Shown one piece after another: positions 54,386 through 62,313 of a DNA stretch of 64,000 nt; within the stretch, counting starts at the first letter, position 1; each line of letters opens with the position of its first letter. The notes below the pieces were generated by a model. The model saw only the letters and a list, made by a program, of their open reading frames with translations, ran no database searches and had not been told where the DNA came from. The stretch comes from Cytophaga sp. FL35 (GTDB lineage: Bacteria > Bacteroidota > Bacteroidia > Flavobacteriales > Flavobacteriaceae): NCBI RefSeq assembly GCF_014349235.1, contig NZ_JACSOH010000014.1:62001-126000 (forward strand), read 5' to 3'. The translations under genes were made by a program, and so were the position numbers.

Positions 54386-54406
54386 GGTACAACATAGGTA
54401 CAACAT
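54386..54406. repeat. Direct repeat GGTACAACAT x2 downstream of tRNA-Leu
   Basis: GGTACAACAT occurs at 54386-54395 and again at 54397-54406, an 11-bp period, 45 bp downstream of the tRNA. Paired short direct repeats of about one helical turn at a tRNA-proximal junction resemble recombinase arm sites, but this is only an analogy. Confidence 0.6.
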
Positions 54407-55201
54407 TCTGCTATTTTTTGAGTACAAATAGTATTTGATTGCAAATGATAGCAATCGGTGGTATTAAGCCGCTCTGCACATTACCACTTCATTTCATTCC
54501 GGGAAAAGAGCTTCACTCAAAAAGTCTTGTGCCCAATTTCAAAGCTCGTATCCAGGTCACAAATAAGATTTAGTCGGATAAGAAAATTTCTCTATATGTG
54601 CTAAGCTTTGAAATGCGCACGCTTTGCCAAAACATCACTTCTACCTTTTCTTCAAAAAGGTTTAAAATTTAGCTTGAGACGGAATGCATAACCGCTCGTG
54701 CCGTCGCTTTTATAAGTCCTTACTCATTCTAAATTTTAGGTCGGGTTACCGAAAAGGTAACTGCGATAGGCTCTATGGGAAGTAAATGGATAATCAGAAG
54801 TAACAAAGTGTTCTTTTTTAGCATTGATGAGTGTGCAATTATTCAAATTCCTACCATTTAATATAGAATGAAAAGGAAAACGCTCAGGATATAATAAGTA
54901 AAGGGATAAGTGCCATTCTGGCAATCAATTGACTGCAAATCGGAACAAATTATATGGCTTCAATTTTGATTTAAAAGTAAAGGGCTTCTCGAAGAAAGTA
55001 TGGAAGACCCGAAATGAAATGGAGGGATGGAATAGCAAGAGGGTAACACGCTGACGCGATGTTACAAATTTAAGTTTTCGCCCATCCCCTGTAAATAAAG
55101 GTTTGTCAGGATATCTAAATTCTTCGATACAAGTATTGATCCCAGAATTTTCAGAAAATATCTGCAAAGCCCAAGAGAATAGACTTAAAATTTCAGAAAA
55201 A
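54407..55201. other. Gene-poor junction region with several inverted repeats
   Basis: This stretch of almost 800 bp contains no reading frame I can support. It holds an inverted repeat ATTTCAAAGC/GCTTTGAAAT (54536-54545 and 54605-54614), another TAAAATTTAG/CTAAATTTTA (54663-54672 and 54729-54738), and a compact hairpin at 55043-55065. Base composition alternates between A/T-rich and more mixed blocks. It lies between tRNA-Leu and the mobilization gene and is probably the end of an integrated element, with regulatory or transfer-origin signals. Confidence 0.55.
55043..55065. other. Compact hairpin ahead of the mobilization gene, possible oriT feature
   Basis: GTAACA-CGC-TGAC-GCG-A-TGTTAC forms a 9-bp stem with one bulged A and a 4-nt loop. 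There is no T-run, so it is not a classical terminator. It lies 137 bp upstream of the BfmA/BtgA-like gene, where transfer origins of mobilizable elements often lie. Function is inferred from position. Confidence 0.4.
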
Positions 55202-55612
55202 ATGGATAAAGGATATGAAAACGAGCGATTTGAGAAACTTGGAATCAAAACTTCCGTAGCCAAAAGATTTAGAGAGTTCTGCAAGAAGATGTCCAAATCC
55301 CAATCAATGACACTGCTTTTGATGCTGGACTTTTTTGAGGAAAACGGAATATCACCAGTCGAACCTATGGGGCCCCGAATGGAGACACTTGAAACAAGAA
55401 TTTCCACCCTAATTAAAAAGAGGATGAACGGAATAATTGCAATAATGAAGGATATTGAAAAATCCCAGACCAAGCCAACCGCTGCTATGCTGTATGCACT
55501 TTTTGAGCAAACAGAAAAGCCAAAAAAGAAACTGATGCTGGAGAAGAATGAATCAAGACAAGGTAGGGAGGTTCGGTATATCGAGAGGAAAAATCACAAT
55601 AAACCTGACTAA
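55202..55612 (+). CDS. BfmA/BtgA-family mobilization protein
   Basis: A 136-residue helical, basic protein. The frame opens at 55103 but the ATG at 55202 (MDKGYENERFEKLGIKTSVA) fits the family. The core KLGIKTSVAKRFREFCKKM followed by SQSMTLLLMLDFF resembles a ribbon-helix-helix DNA-binding unit, and the rest is a coiled helix ending in a Lys-rich tail. BfmA/BtgA proteins assist transfer of Bacteroidota mobilizable elements by binding near the transfer origin. The next gene starts on the last base of its stop codon. No relaxase gene follows. Confidence 0.72.
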   Translation: MDKGYENERFEKLGIKTSVAKRFREFCKKMSKSQSMTLLLMLDFFEENGISPVEPMGPRMETLETRISTLIKKRMNGIIAIMKDIEKSQTKPTAAMLYALFEQTEKPKKKLMLEKNESRQGREVRYIERKNHNKPD

Positions 55613-56283
55613 TGAGCAAGGTAAATTACATCATACAACTCAACTCAGTATTTGAACTATTCAATGAAGATGCGCGTATTAAGCAAGGACATATCACACT
55701 ATACCTAGCATTCTTTCAAAAGTGGAATCGAGAATTCTTCGCAAAGTATATAACTGTTAACAGGCGCCTAATAATGGAAAGGGCAAAGATTAAATCGAAA
55801 ACAACATATCACAACAGTCTCAAGGACCTCAATAATTGGGGTTACCTCATCTACTTTCCCTCATTTCACCCTAATAAGGGTTCTAAAATAGAGATGACCA
55901 TATTTGGTACAAGTAGTGGTGCAAGCTCTGGCCAAAAATTGGACAGCATCCTTTCAAAACCTAGCCAAAAATTGATACCTTCTTTAAACTATAAAATCAA
56001 TGAAAACATAAATAAACTGGCCAGACCAAAAAATGAACAAGCTGTTTTGATGTATTTTGAGGACAACAATTGGCCCAAAATTGAGGGGACAAAATTCTTT
56101 ATTTATGGAGAGTCGAAAAAATGGCATTTAAACGCATTTTCAAAAGCTAGGAATTGGAAAAATGCAGCCCAAATATTTGCAGAAAATGATTTTATGCTCA
56201 AACCGAGCCAAACTAGTCCAATTTCTGGCCACCTATCAAATAATACTGCTATACATTTTCAAGTAAAAAATGATTTTCCGTAG
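55612..56283 (+). CDS. Winged-helix replication/regulatory protein of mobile element (putative)
   Basis: A 223-residue protein coupled by one shared base to the mobilization gene. The N-terminal ~90 residues look like a winged helix (HITLYLAFFQKWNREFFAKY, IKSKTTYHNSLKDLNNWGYL), as in phage or plasmid replication initiators. A Ser/Thr-rich linker follows (about 100-125), and the C-terminal part (KFFIYGESKKWHLNAFSKAR, NWKNAAQIFAEN) resembles the DnaD-like tail of replisome organisers. I do not recognise an exact family. The context suggests a role in element replication or copy control. Confidence 0.6.
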   Translation: MSKVNYIIQLNSVFELFNEDARIKQGHITLYLAFFQKWNREFFAKYITVNRRLIMERAKIKSKTTYHNSLKDLNNWGYLIYFPSFHPNKGSKIEMTIFGTSSGASSGQKLDSILSKPSQKLIPSLNYKINENINKLARPKNEQAVLMYFEDNNWPKIEGTKFFIYGESKKWHLNAFSKARNWKNAAQIFAENDFMLKPSQTSPISGHLSNNTAIHFQVKNDFP

Positions 56284-56316
56284 CATTCCTGACCATTCGT
56301 TTTTGGTATAATTAAA

Positions 56317-58026
56317 CTACTGTACAGAATCAATCACACTTCCACAAGTCAACATCGCATCACCATAGTACGGATTGCGGATTTCTTCTTTGGTGCTTAA
56401 CCAAACCGCCCCTTTATTGTTATTTGCCATTGGACATTTTTGAACATATAGGGTATCATCCACACCTTCGAGGTTCATTGCAATGGCAACCAGATTTTCA
56501 TTGAGAATAACGAAATGGCTGCGTTGGTTTTCCAAATCGGAATTACTTGCTATGGCATCCAACATTTCAATACTTTTGGATAGATGGGTTTTGAGCATTT
56601 TGTCCAAATCGTTTTGTGGTATCGCCTTCATTTCTTCAGAAGTTGTCGTTGCGAAAGTGGAAACTTTTTCAGCATCACCGGCCACCAACGCATCTTTGAG
56701 TTCAAGGTATGAGGGCAAAGCCTTCACAAACTGACCTTGAAAAGAAGTTGACAGTGACATTTCCATCGCCATCATTTCTTTCTCTTCTTGAGTACTTTGA
56801 TTCATCATAGATTTCTTGCCTTGCAATTGGGCAGCAGCATCTACGGTAAAGGTGCCATTGGTCACAATCTCATCACCATTTTCTAAACCGGACGTAACCG
56901 TAAACATATCGCCATTACGATTGCCAAGAGTTACTTCCCGCATTTCAAAAACAGGCTTGTTGGGGTTGGTTTTGATATACACCAAAGACCTTTCGCCCGT
57001 CCACATCACAGCACTTGCGGGTATGGTCAGGTTTGATACCGTATTTGCCGTTGTTCCTTCTACTTTACCAGTCACGAACATTCCCGGTTTTAGCAATCCA
57101 TTGCTATTTTTAAGATTGGCCCGAACGGTAACCGTTCGCGTTTGTGTGTTCAGAACAGGGTCTATGAATGAAATTGTTGCATCAAATTCCTTATTGGGGT
57201 AAGCATTAGTCGTTACTGAAATTTTCTGCCCTTTTTTAAACTCTGAAATCTGGTTTTCGTAGGCATCAAATTCCGCCCATACAGAGTTTAGGTTACTCAC
57301 CTTTACAATGGGCTGTCCCTGTTTAACATAGTCGCCTTCGGCAGCCATTTTTTCTGAAACCGTTCCGGATACGGTCGCATAAATCGGGAAGTTTTCCTTG
57401 ATAGTGCCGGATTCCTCTATACTATTGATTTGGGTATCCGAAAGTTTCCAAAGTTTCAGTTTGTTGCGTACCGCCTTGTATAGTGAGGGTTGCGATTCTT
57501 TTAGCGAAGCCGCAGTAATCAATTCTTGCTGAGCAGCTATCAGATTAGGTGCATAAATGGTTGCCAACAATTGCCCTTTTCGTACTTCCTGACCTTCAAA
57601 ATTGACGTTGAGACGTTCAATCCTACCATCAAAATAACTGGCCTGCACCGCATTTTCTTCTTCGTTCATCTTGATTTTTCCCGAAAGGGAAATCATATTC
57701 TCATCATCTACAGAAGCATTTCCCACGATGGACGTTTGGATGTCCGCCAACGCCATAGCATTTTTGGTCATCTTTATTTCGTTCATTGCCAGTCCGTCGG
57801 CACCCGATTCCGCAGGAATTAAATCCATTCCGCAAATGGGACAATCACCTGGTTCGGGTTGCATAATCTGAGGGTGCATTGAGCAGGTCCACATCTGACC
57901 TTCCGCTTCTGCGGAATGGTCGTGGTTATCTGTCATAGATTCTTCCGATGAGCCCCCAAAAATGAGCCAACCACCAAGCAGTCCCACAAGTACCGCGATG
58001 GTGATGTATATAATATTCTTTTTCAT
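56317..58026 (-). CDS. RND efflux periplasmic adaptor (CusB-like) with metal-binding and DUF3347 domains
   Basis: A 569-residue periplasmic adaptor. An N-terminal membrane anchor (about 3-24) is followed by a heavy-metal-binding segment WTCSMHPQIMQPEPGDCPIC-GMDL (about 46-70), the HlyD/CusB hairpin, lipoyl and barrel domains (about 75-420, e.g. VQASYFDGRIERLNVNFEGQ), and a C-terminal DUF3347 domain (about 435-569). DUF3347 also occurs as a separate protein in the same operon. CusB-type adaptors deliver Cu+/Ag+ to a CusA pump, but no pump or outer-membrane channel gene is adjacent. It is the last gene of the copper operon, 6 bp after the DUF305 gene. Confidence 0.9.
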   Translation of the reverse strand: MKKNIIYITIAVLVGLLGGWLIFGGSSEESMTDNHDHSAEAEGQMWTCSMHPQIMQPEPGDCPICGMDLIPAESGADGLAMNEIKMTKNAMALADIQTSIVGNASVDDENMISLSGKIKMNEEENAVQASYFDGRIERLNVNFEGQEVRKGQLLATIYAPNLIAAQQELITAASLKESQPSLYKAVRNKLKLWKLSDTQINSIEESGTIKENFPIYATVSGTVSEKMAAEGDYVKQGQPIVKVSNLNSVWAEFDAYENQISEFKKGQKISVTTNAYPNKEFDATISFIDPVLNTQTRTVTVRANLKNSNGLLKPGMFVTGKVEGTTANTVSNLTIPASAVMWTGERSLVYIKTNPNKPVFEMREVTLGNRNGDMFTVTSGLENGDEIVTNGTFTVDAAAQLQGKKSMMNQSTQEEKEMMAMEMSLSTSFQGQFVKALPSYLELKDALVAGDAEKVSTFATTTSEEMKAIPQNDLDKMLKTHLSKSIEMLDAIASNSDLENQRSHFVILNENLVAIAMNLEGVDDTLYVQKCPMANNNKGAVWLSTKEEIRNPYYGDAMLTCGSVIDSVQ

Positions 58027-58032
58027 AGGTTG

Positions 58033-58512
58033 TTATTTTTCGTTCTGTAATCGTTCAATCATTTTTTTCATTTCGGCGATTTCCCTGCGCTGTGCCTTAA
58101 TGATTTCTTCTGCCAGTTTCTTTACCTCTGGGTCTTTAATATCCGCACGTTCACTGGTCAAGATTGCGATGGAATGGTGTGGTATCATTGCTTTCATCCA
58201 TAGTACATCGCCTACGGTAGATTTTTGGTCACGTACGAGAAACAACGCCCCCAAGAACAAGACCAAACTACCGAATAAGATGGCCATATTCTTTTTTTTG
58301 TCAGTGTACATCTTGCGCATAAAAAACCACATAATGACTGCCATTGCTGCTATGCCCAGACAGACCATATAGAAGCGCGTTAAGCTGAACCAGACGTGGT
58401 CCCATTCGTAAGTATTGAGATACATTGTGATGTACATTGCCACAAATGAGCAAGCCAGCATCATAAAAAATGTTCTGTACTTTCCTTTGTTTGCGTGTTT
58501 TGATTGTTCCAT
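58033..58512 (-). CDS. DUF305 membrane protein
   Basis: A 159-residue protein with three to four membrane helices in the first ~95 residues (YRTFFMMLACSFVAMYITMY, RFYMVCLGIAAMAVIMWFFM, MAILFGSLVLFLGALFLV). The C-terminal DUF305 motif is WMKAMIPHHSIAILTSERAD, followed by the helix DPEVKKLAEEIIKAQRREIA. The His-His pair is characteristic and may bind metal. DUF305 proteins recur in copper- and mercury-resistance clusters, which fits its place between the PepSY and adaptor genes. Confidence 0.9.
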   Translation of the reverse strand: MEQSKHANKGKYRTFFMMLACSFVAMYITMYLNTYEWDHVWFSLTRFYMVCLGIAAMAVIMWFFMRKMYTDKKKNMAILFGSLVLFLGALFLVRDQKSTVGDVLWMKAMIPHHSIAILTSERADIKDPEVKKLAEEIIKAQRREIAEMKKMIERLQNEK

Positions 58513-58523
58513 AGTTTTCGATT

Positions 58524-59237
58524 TTAATGTTTTTTGTTTCTTTTTTTTATTTTTCTAATTGTGGGCGAGCTGATGTACCACAACAAAAACCCGCTCAATA
58601 CGGTTATTAATCCCAGTAGGGAAAAGGTGCGTAGTACGATTGTGTTAAAATCATCGCGACCTTCATAATCCATCGTATGGGTCATCCACAGAAAGTCGAA
58701 CCATCGCCAATCCCGATGACGTAGCGTTTGGAATGCGCCATCTTTTTCTGAAACGTAGGCCTTGATGTTTTCAGAGGTTTCATAACTGATGACATAGGCC
58801 GGAAGCGGTCTGCCACGATACTCGCTATGGCTGCCCACTTGCTCGATGCGCTCGATTCCTTTTACTTGAAGTTCCGGCAGCATATTCCGTTCAGCGATTT
58901 TCAGAGCTTCACTTTCTGAGATTACTTTCTTTACTTTGCCTGTCTTGGCATCAAAAAGTTGCTTGTCATTTATCCAGTAATAGGGATTGCCATCAATTTC
59001 CCGAAGTTCTACGGAAACTATCCCTTCTTCAGGATTCACATCGGATGGACTTATCAAATGTGTAAAAGCAGATGCCTCGACCGGGTCTTGCCGAAATTGG
59101 TCGCCGTGTATTTCGTCAATGTCCGTCCAACTGAAATACATTCCACTTATCGTCCACATCAAGAACTGGATGCCCAGGAAGATGCCCAGATAGCGGTGCG
59201 CCTTTCTAATTTTTATCGCTGTTTTTCTTTTTACCAT
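58524..59237 (-). CDS. PepSY-domain membrane protein
   Basis: A 237-residue protein with one N-terminal helix (HRYLGIFLGIQFLMWTISGM, about 14-33), a periplasmic PepSY-type region (about 35-185, IAERNMLPELQVKGIERIEQ) and a C-terminal helix (LRTFSLLGLITVLSGFLLWY). It is smaller than the iron-linked PepSY protein at 21 kb and lies 5 bp downstream of the Cu+ ATPase gene. A role in copper or haem redox handling is inferred from operon context only. Confidence 0.85.
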   Translation of the reverse strand: MVKRKTAIKIRKAHRYLGIFLGIQFLMWTISGMYFSWTDIDEIHGDQFRQDPVEASAFTHLISPSDVNPEEGIVSVELREIDGNPYYWINDKQLFDAKTGKVKKVISESEALKIAERNMLPELQVKGIERIEQVGSHSEYRGRPLPAYVISYETSENIKAYVSEKDGAFQTLRHRDWRWFDFLWMTHTMDYEGRDDFNTIVLRTFSLLGLITVLSGFLLWYISSPTIRKIKKRNKKH

Positions 59238-59242
59238 ATCAT

Positions 59243-61783
59243 TTAGTCGATGTTTGAACCTTTGAGCCTTAGCGAATTGGCGATTACCGAAACCGAACTG
59301 AAGCTCATTGCCAGGGCCGCAATCATTGGGGACAATAAAATCCCGAAAAATGGATACAGCAATCCCGCAGCAATGGGTATTCCCAAGGTGTTGTAAATCA
59401 TCGCAAAAAACAGGTTTTGCTTGATGTTTCGCATTACCACATCGCTTAAATTTCTTGCCTTGACAATACCGTGCAGGTCGCCTTTGACCAAAGTAATGGC
59501 AGCACTTTCTATGGCCACATCTGTACCCGTTCCCATTGCGATACCCACATCACTTTTTGCGAGAGCTGGGGCATCATTGATACCGTCACCCGCCATTGCA
59601 ACTACCTTTCCGTTTTCTTGTAGTTTTTCAACTTCCTGCAATTTGTTTTCGGGAAGCATTCCCGCCTGAAAGTCCGCAAGATTGAGTTCGTTGGCCACTG
59701 CCTGAGCTGTATCGTGGTTGTCGCCCGTTAGCATAATCACATCGATTCCCTTGTCCTGTAATTCCTTGATAGCCTTGGCACTCGTTTCCTTGATTTTATC
59801 ACCAATTACCACATAACCGACAACGCTTCCATCAATTGTGAGATAGGAAACGGTTTTGCCCTGCTTTTGGAAAGATTGGGCTTTTTCTTCCATAGTTTCC
59901 AACAACTCGGCATTGGCGTGTTCCATCATTTTGGCATTTCCTAAAGCCACGTCCTTGCCGTTGACCTTGCCTTCAACACCTTTTCCGGTAACGGCATTGA
60001 ACCCATCGGCTTTAAGGAATTCGGTGTTTTGTTCTTTTCCGTATTTGACGGTAGCTTCGGCAAGAGGATGTTCACTCTGATTATTCAGGGAAACAATGTA
60101 TTGCAATACTTCACTTTCGCTGAAACCGTTATCAAAAGACCCCACTTTTTCCACCGTGGGTTTTCCTTCAGTAATCGTTCCCGTTTTATCCACGATGAGG
60201 GTATCTACCTTATCCATCTTTTCGAGGGCTTCGGCATTTTTTATCAGCACGCCGTTCTGTGCACCCTTACCGACACCGACCATTACGGACATAGGCGTTG
60301 CCAATCCCAAGGCGCAGGGACAGGCGATAATCAAAACAGCAATGGCATTGACCAGGGCATAGACATAGGCCGGTTCTGGTCCCCAAATTGCCCAGACCCC
60401 AAAAGTGAATACTGCGATAATGACCACGATGGGCACGAAGTAGCCTGAAACCGTATCGGCCAATTTTTGGATGGGCGCACGGCTGCGACTGGCATCATTG
60501 ACCATCTGGATAATTTGTGAAAGCAACGTGTCGGAACCTACCTTTTCCGCTTTCATTAGGAAAGATTGGTTGCCATTAATCGTTCCGCTGCTGACCTTAT
60601 CATCTACAGACTTGTTTACGGGAATGGGTTCGCCCGTTATCATTGATTCATCGATGGATGTTTCACCTTCGGTGATGACGCCGTCAACCGGAATTTTATC
60701 ACCCGGTTTTACCCGAAGAATATCGTCTAATTCAATTTGGTCAATAGCAACTTCCTGTTCCTCGCCATCCACGACTTTGACTGCCTTGTTGGGTGCCAGT
60801 TTTAAAAGTTCCTTGACTGCGGAATTGGTTTTACTATGCGCACGAGCTTCTAACAATTGGCCAAGCAATACCAACGTAAGAATGACCGTGGCCGCTTCAA
60901 AATACACGTGAACGGTTCCCGCTTCGGTCTTGAACTGTTCGGGGAAAAAGTCTGGTACGAGCATCCCGAATACGCTGAACAACCAAGCCACACCTGCACC
61001 AATGCCAATAAGGGTGAACATATTGAGGTTCCACGTTTTTATACTGCGGTAAGCGCGTTCAAAGAACATCCAAGTGGCGTAGAACACAACGGGAATGGAA
61101 AGCGCAAACTGAATCCAGTTCCAGTATTTCAGTTCCAGAATATCGTACAGCGGATTGTTGGCAACCATTTCGGACATCGCAATGATGAAAATCGGCAACG
61201 TAAAGGCCGTGGCTACCCAAAACTTTTTGAGCAGTTTTTTATAGGTTTTTTCTTCTGCGGATAGGTCGGGTTCCATCGGTACCAAGTCCATTCCGCAAAT
61301 AGGACAGCTTCCCGGCTCGTCCTTTACGATTTCGGGATGCATTGGGCACGTCCACTGTTCAGAAGTGGTAGCGGTCAAATTCTGTTCCTCGACCAAATCC
61401 ATTCCGCAGACAGGGCAATCGCCCGGTTTGTCATAGGTTTTATCGCCTTCACAGTGCATCGGGCAGTAGAACGTTCCGGTTCCCTTGCCTTTAGGTTTTT
61501 CTTTTTTCGCTTTCGTACTTCGACTATGCTCAGCATTAACTTTAGCGGAATCATCCTTGTGATGATGTTTGCCTGGGTTGTGAATGCTATACGAACCGCC
61601 ATCTTGCTTTAGTGCTTCCTGAAATGTTCCGATAGGAATATGCGATTCCATTTCAATGACCGCTTCAGATTTTTCTAAATTGACCGATGCTTCAATTACA
61701 CCATCTACTTTAGAGAGAGTTTTCTCGACGTGGGTTCTGCAACCATTGCAGGTCATTCCGTGTATGTGATAGGTGTGTTTCAT
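59243..61783 (-). CDS. copA: Cu+-translocating P-type ATPase with three N-terminal metal-binding units
   Basis: An 846-residue P1B-type ATPase that exports copper from the cytoplasm. HMA motif GMTCNGCRTHVEK begins at residue 8, and two treble-clef-type heavy-metal-binding segments follow: FYCPMHCEGDKTYDKPGDC-PVCGMDL (about 103-129) and WTCPMHPEIVKDEPGSCPIC-GMDL (about 143-166). The transport core has eight membrane helices, TGEPIP (A domain), the ion-binding CPC in IACPCALGLATP, the phosphorylated DKTGT, GDNHD and GDGINDAPAL. CPC-ALGLATP and the later Y/N and M/S helices mark the Cu+ class. The first linker is Lys/His rich. It is the central gene of the copper operon. Confidence 0.95.
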   Translation of the reverse strand: MKHTYHIHGMTCNGCRTHVEKTLSKVDGVIEASVNLEKSEAVIEMESHIPIGTFQEALKQDGGSYSIHNPGKHHHKDDSAKVNAEHSRSTKAKKEKPKGKGTGTFYCPMHCEGDKTYDKPGDCPVCGMDLVEEQNLTATTSEQWTCPMHPEIVKDEPGSCPICGMDLVPMEPDLSAEEKTYKKLLKKFWVATAFTLPIFIIAMSEMVANNPLYDILELKYWNWIQFALSIPVVFYATWMFFERAYRSIKTWNLNMFTLIGIGAGVAWLFSVFGMLVPDFFPEQFKTEAGTVHVYFEAATVILTLVLLGQLLEARAHSKTNSAVKELLKLAPNKAVKVVDGEEQEVAIDQIELDDILRVKPGDKIPVDGVITEGETSIDESMITGEPIPVNKSVDDKVSSGTINGNQSFLMKAEKVGSDTLLSQIIQMVNDASRSRAPIQKLADTVSGYFVPIVVIIAVFTFGVWAIWGPEPAYVYALVNAIAVLIIACPCALGLATPMSVMVGVGKGAQNGVLIKNAEALEKMDKVDTLIVDKTGTITEGKPTVEKVGSFDNGFSESEVLQYIVSLNNQSEHPLAEATVKYGKEQNTEFLKADGFNAVTGKGVEGKVNGKDVALGNAKMMEHANAELLETMEEKAQSFQKQGKTVSYLTIDGSVVGYVVIGDKIKETSAKAIKELQDKGIDVIMLTGDNHDTAQAVANELNLADFQAGMLPENKLQEVEKLQENGKVVAMAGDGINDAPALAKSDVGIAMGTGTDVAIESAAITLVKGDLHGIVKARNLSDVVMRNIKQNLFFAMIYNTLGIPIAAGLLYPFFGILLSPMIAALAMSFSSVSVIANSLRLKGSNID

Positions 61784-61807
61784 TACTTTACTAATTTGTG
61801 CCTGTCA

Positions 61808-61847
61808 CGGGAAGGGTCACTAACCAACCATCAAACTTCCCTTCCCG
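61808..61847. other. Hairpin between haem-binding gene and copA
   Basis: CGGGAAGGG (61808-61816) pairs perfectly with CCCTTCCCG (61839-61847) around a 22-nt loop. There is no T-run, so attenuation or mRNA processing is as likely as termination. It lies in the only substantial gap (74 bp) of the copper operon's central part. Confidence 0.5.
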
Positions 61848-61857
61848 CAGCAGGACT

Positions 61858-62313
61858 TTATTCCAAGCTATCTTTTAATTTTTTCATATACTCAATTACT
61901 GCTGTTTTGTTCGTTTCAGAAAAAATGGCATCCCTATGAATCAACGTATAGCTATCCAAAGGCATTTCACCATCTTCAATCTGGTTTATGATAGACCGTA
62001 ATTTGCTATTTTTCCTTCGGTCGGAAAGGTTGCCCCATTCGTTGAAATTCAGCTCTGCCTTTCCTTCTTTGATATGATGTTCCAAGTACCAAGCAGATGG
62101 TTGCACCTTGCTGTACCAAGGATAATCGGTATTGTTACTATGGCAATCATAGCAGGAAACCCGCAACGATTGTTCTACCGTTGCAGGTACATTGTTCACG
62201 AGCATAAAATCAGTTTCTGGTACCGTTTCATTCTGGTTATAGTCCACAGTAAAAAACTGGATGACCACAAAGGCAATCAATGCTATCCACGCTATGATTT
62301 TTACTATTTTCAT
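61858..62313 (-). CDS. Haem-binding domain (c-type cytochrome-like) protein
   Basis: A 151-residue protein with one N-terminal helix (IVKIIAWIALIAFVVIQFFT) and a periplasmic domain holding one CxxCH haem motif (SCYDCHSNNTDYPWYSKVQP, about 53-72). The tyrosine/tryptophan-rich segment after it matches the Haem_bd (DUF1130-like) family of Bacteroidota. The remainder includes FNEWGNLSDRRKNSKLRSII. It directly follows the DUF3347 gene, its ATG adjoining that stop codon. An electron-transfer role beside the multicopper oxidase is plausible. Confidence 0.87.
   Translation of the reverse strand: MKIVKIIAWIALIAFVVIQFFTVDYNQNETVPETDFMLVNNVPATVEQSLRVSCYDCHSNNTDYPWYSKVQPSAWYLEHHIKEGKAELNFNEWGNLSDRRKNSKLRSIINQIEDGEMPLDSYTLIHRDAIFSETNKTAVIEYMKKLKDSLE

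Noticed and set aside
54241-54444. A 67-codon minus-strand frame across tRNA-Leu
   Set aside because: It is the antisense of the tRNA and terminator; frames of this kind commonly arise over tRNAs and have no coding signs.
54407-55201. Degraded integrase gene between tRNA-Leu and the mobilization gene
   Set aside because: No R-H-x-x-H-x-x-Y type motif or long related frame could be found in any of the six frames.
54925-55473. A 182-codon minus-strand frame opposite the mobilization gene
   Set aside because: It is antisense to the BfmA/BtgA-like gene, hydrophobic and Ser-rich in the way reverse frames of helical genes are, with no recognisable domain.
61375-61602. A 75-codon frame inside copA
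   Set aside because: It lies in the Lys-rich linker of the ATPase gene, reads in the same strand in another frame, and has extreme composition.
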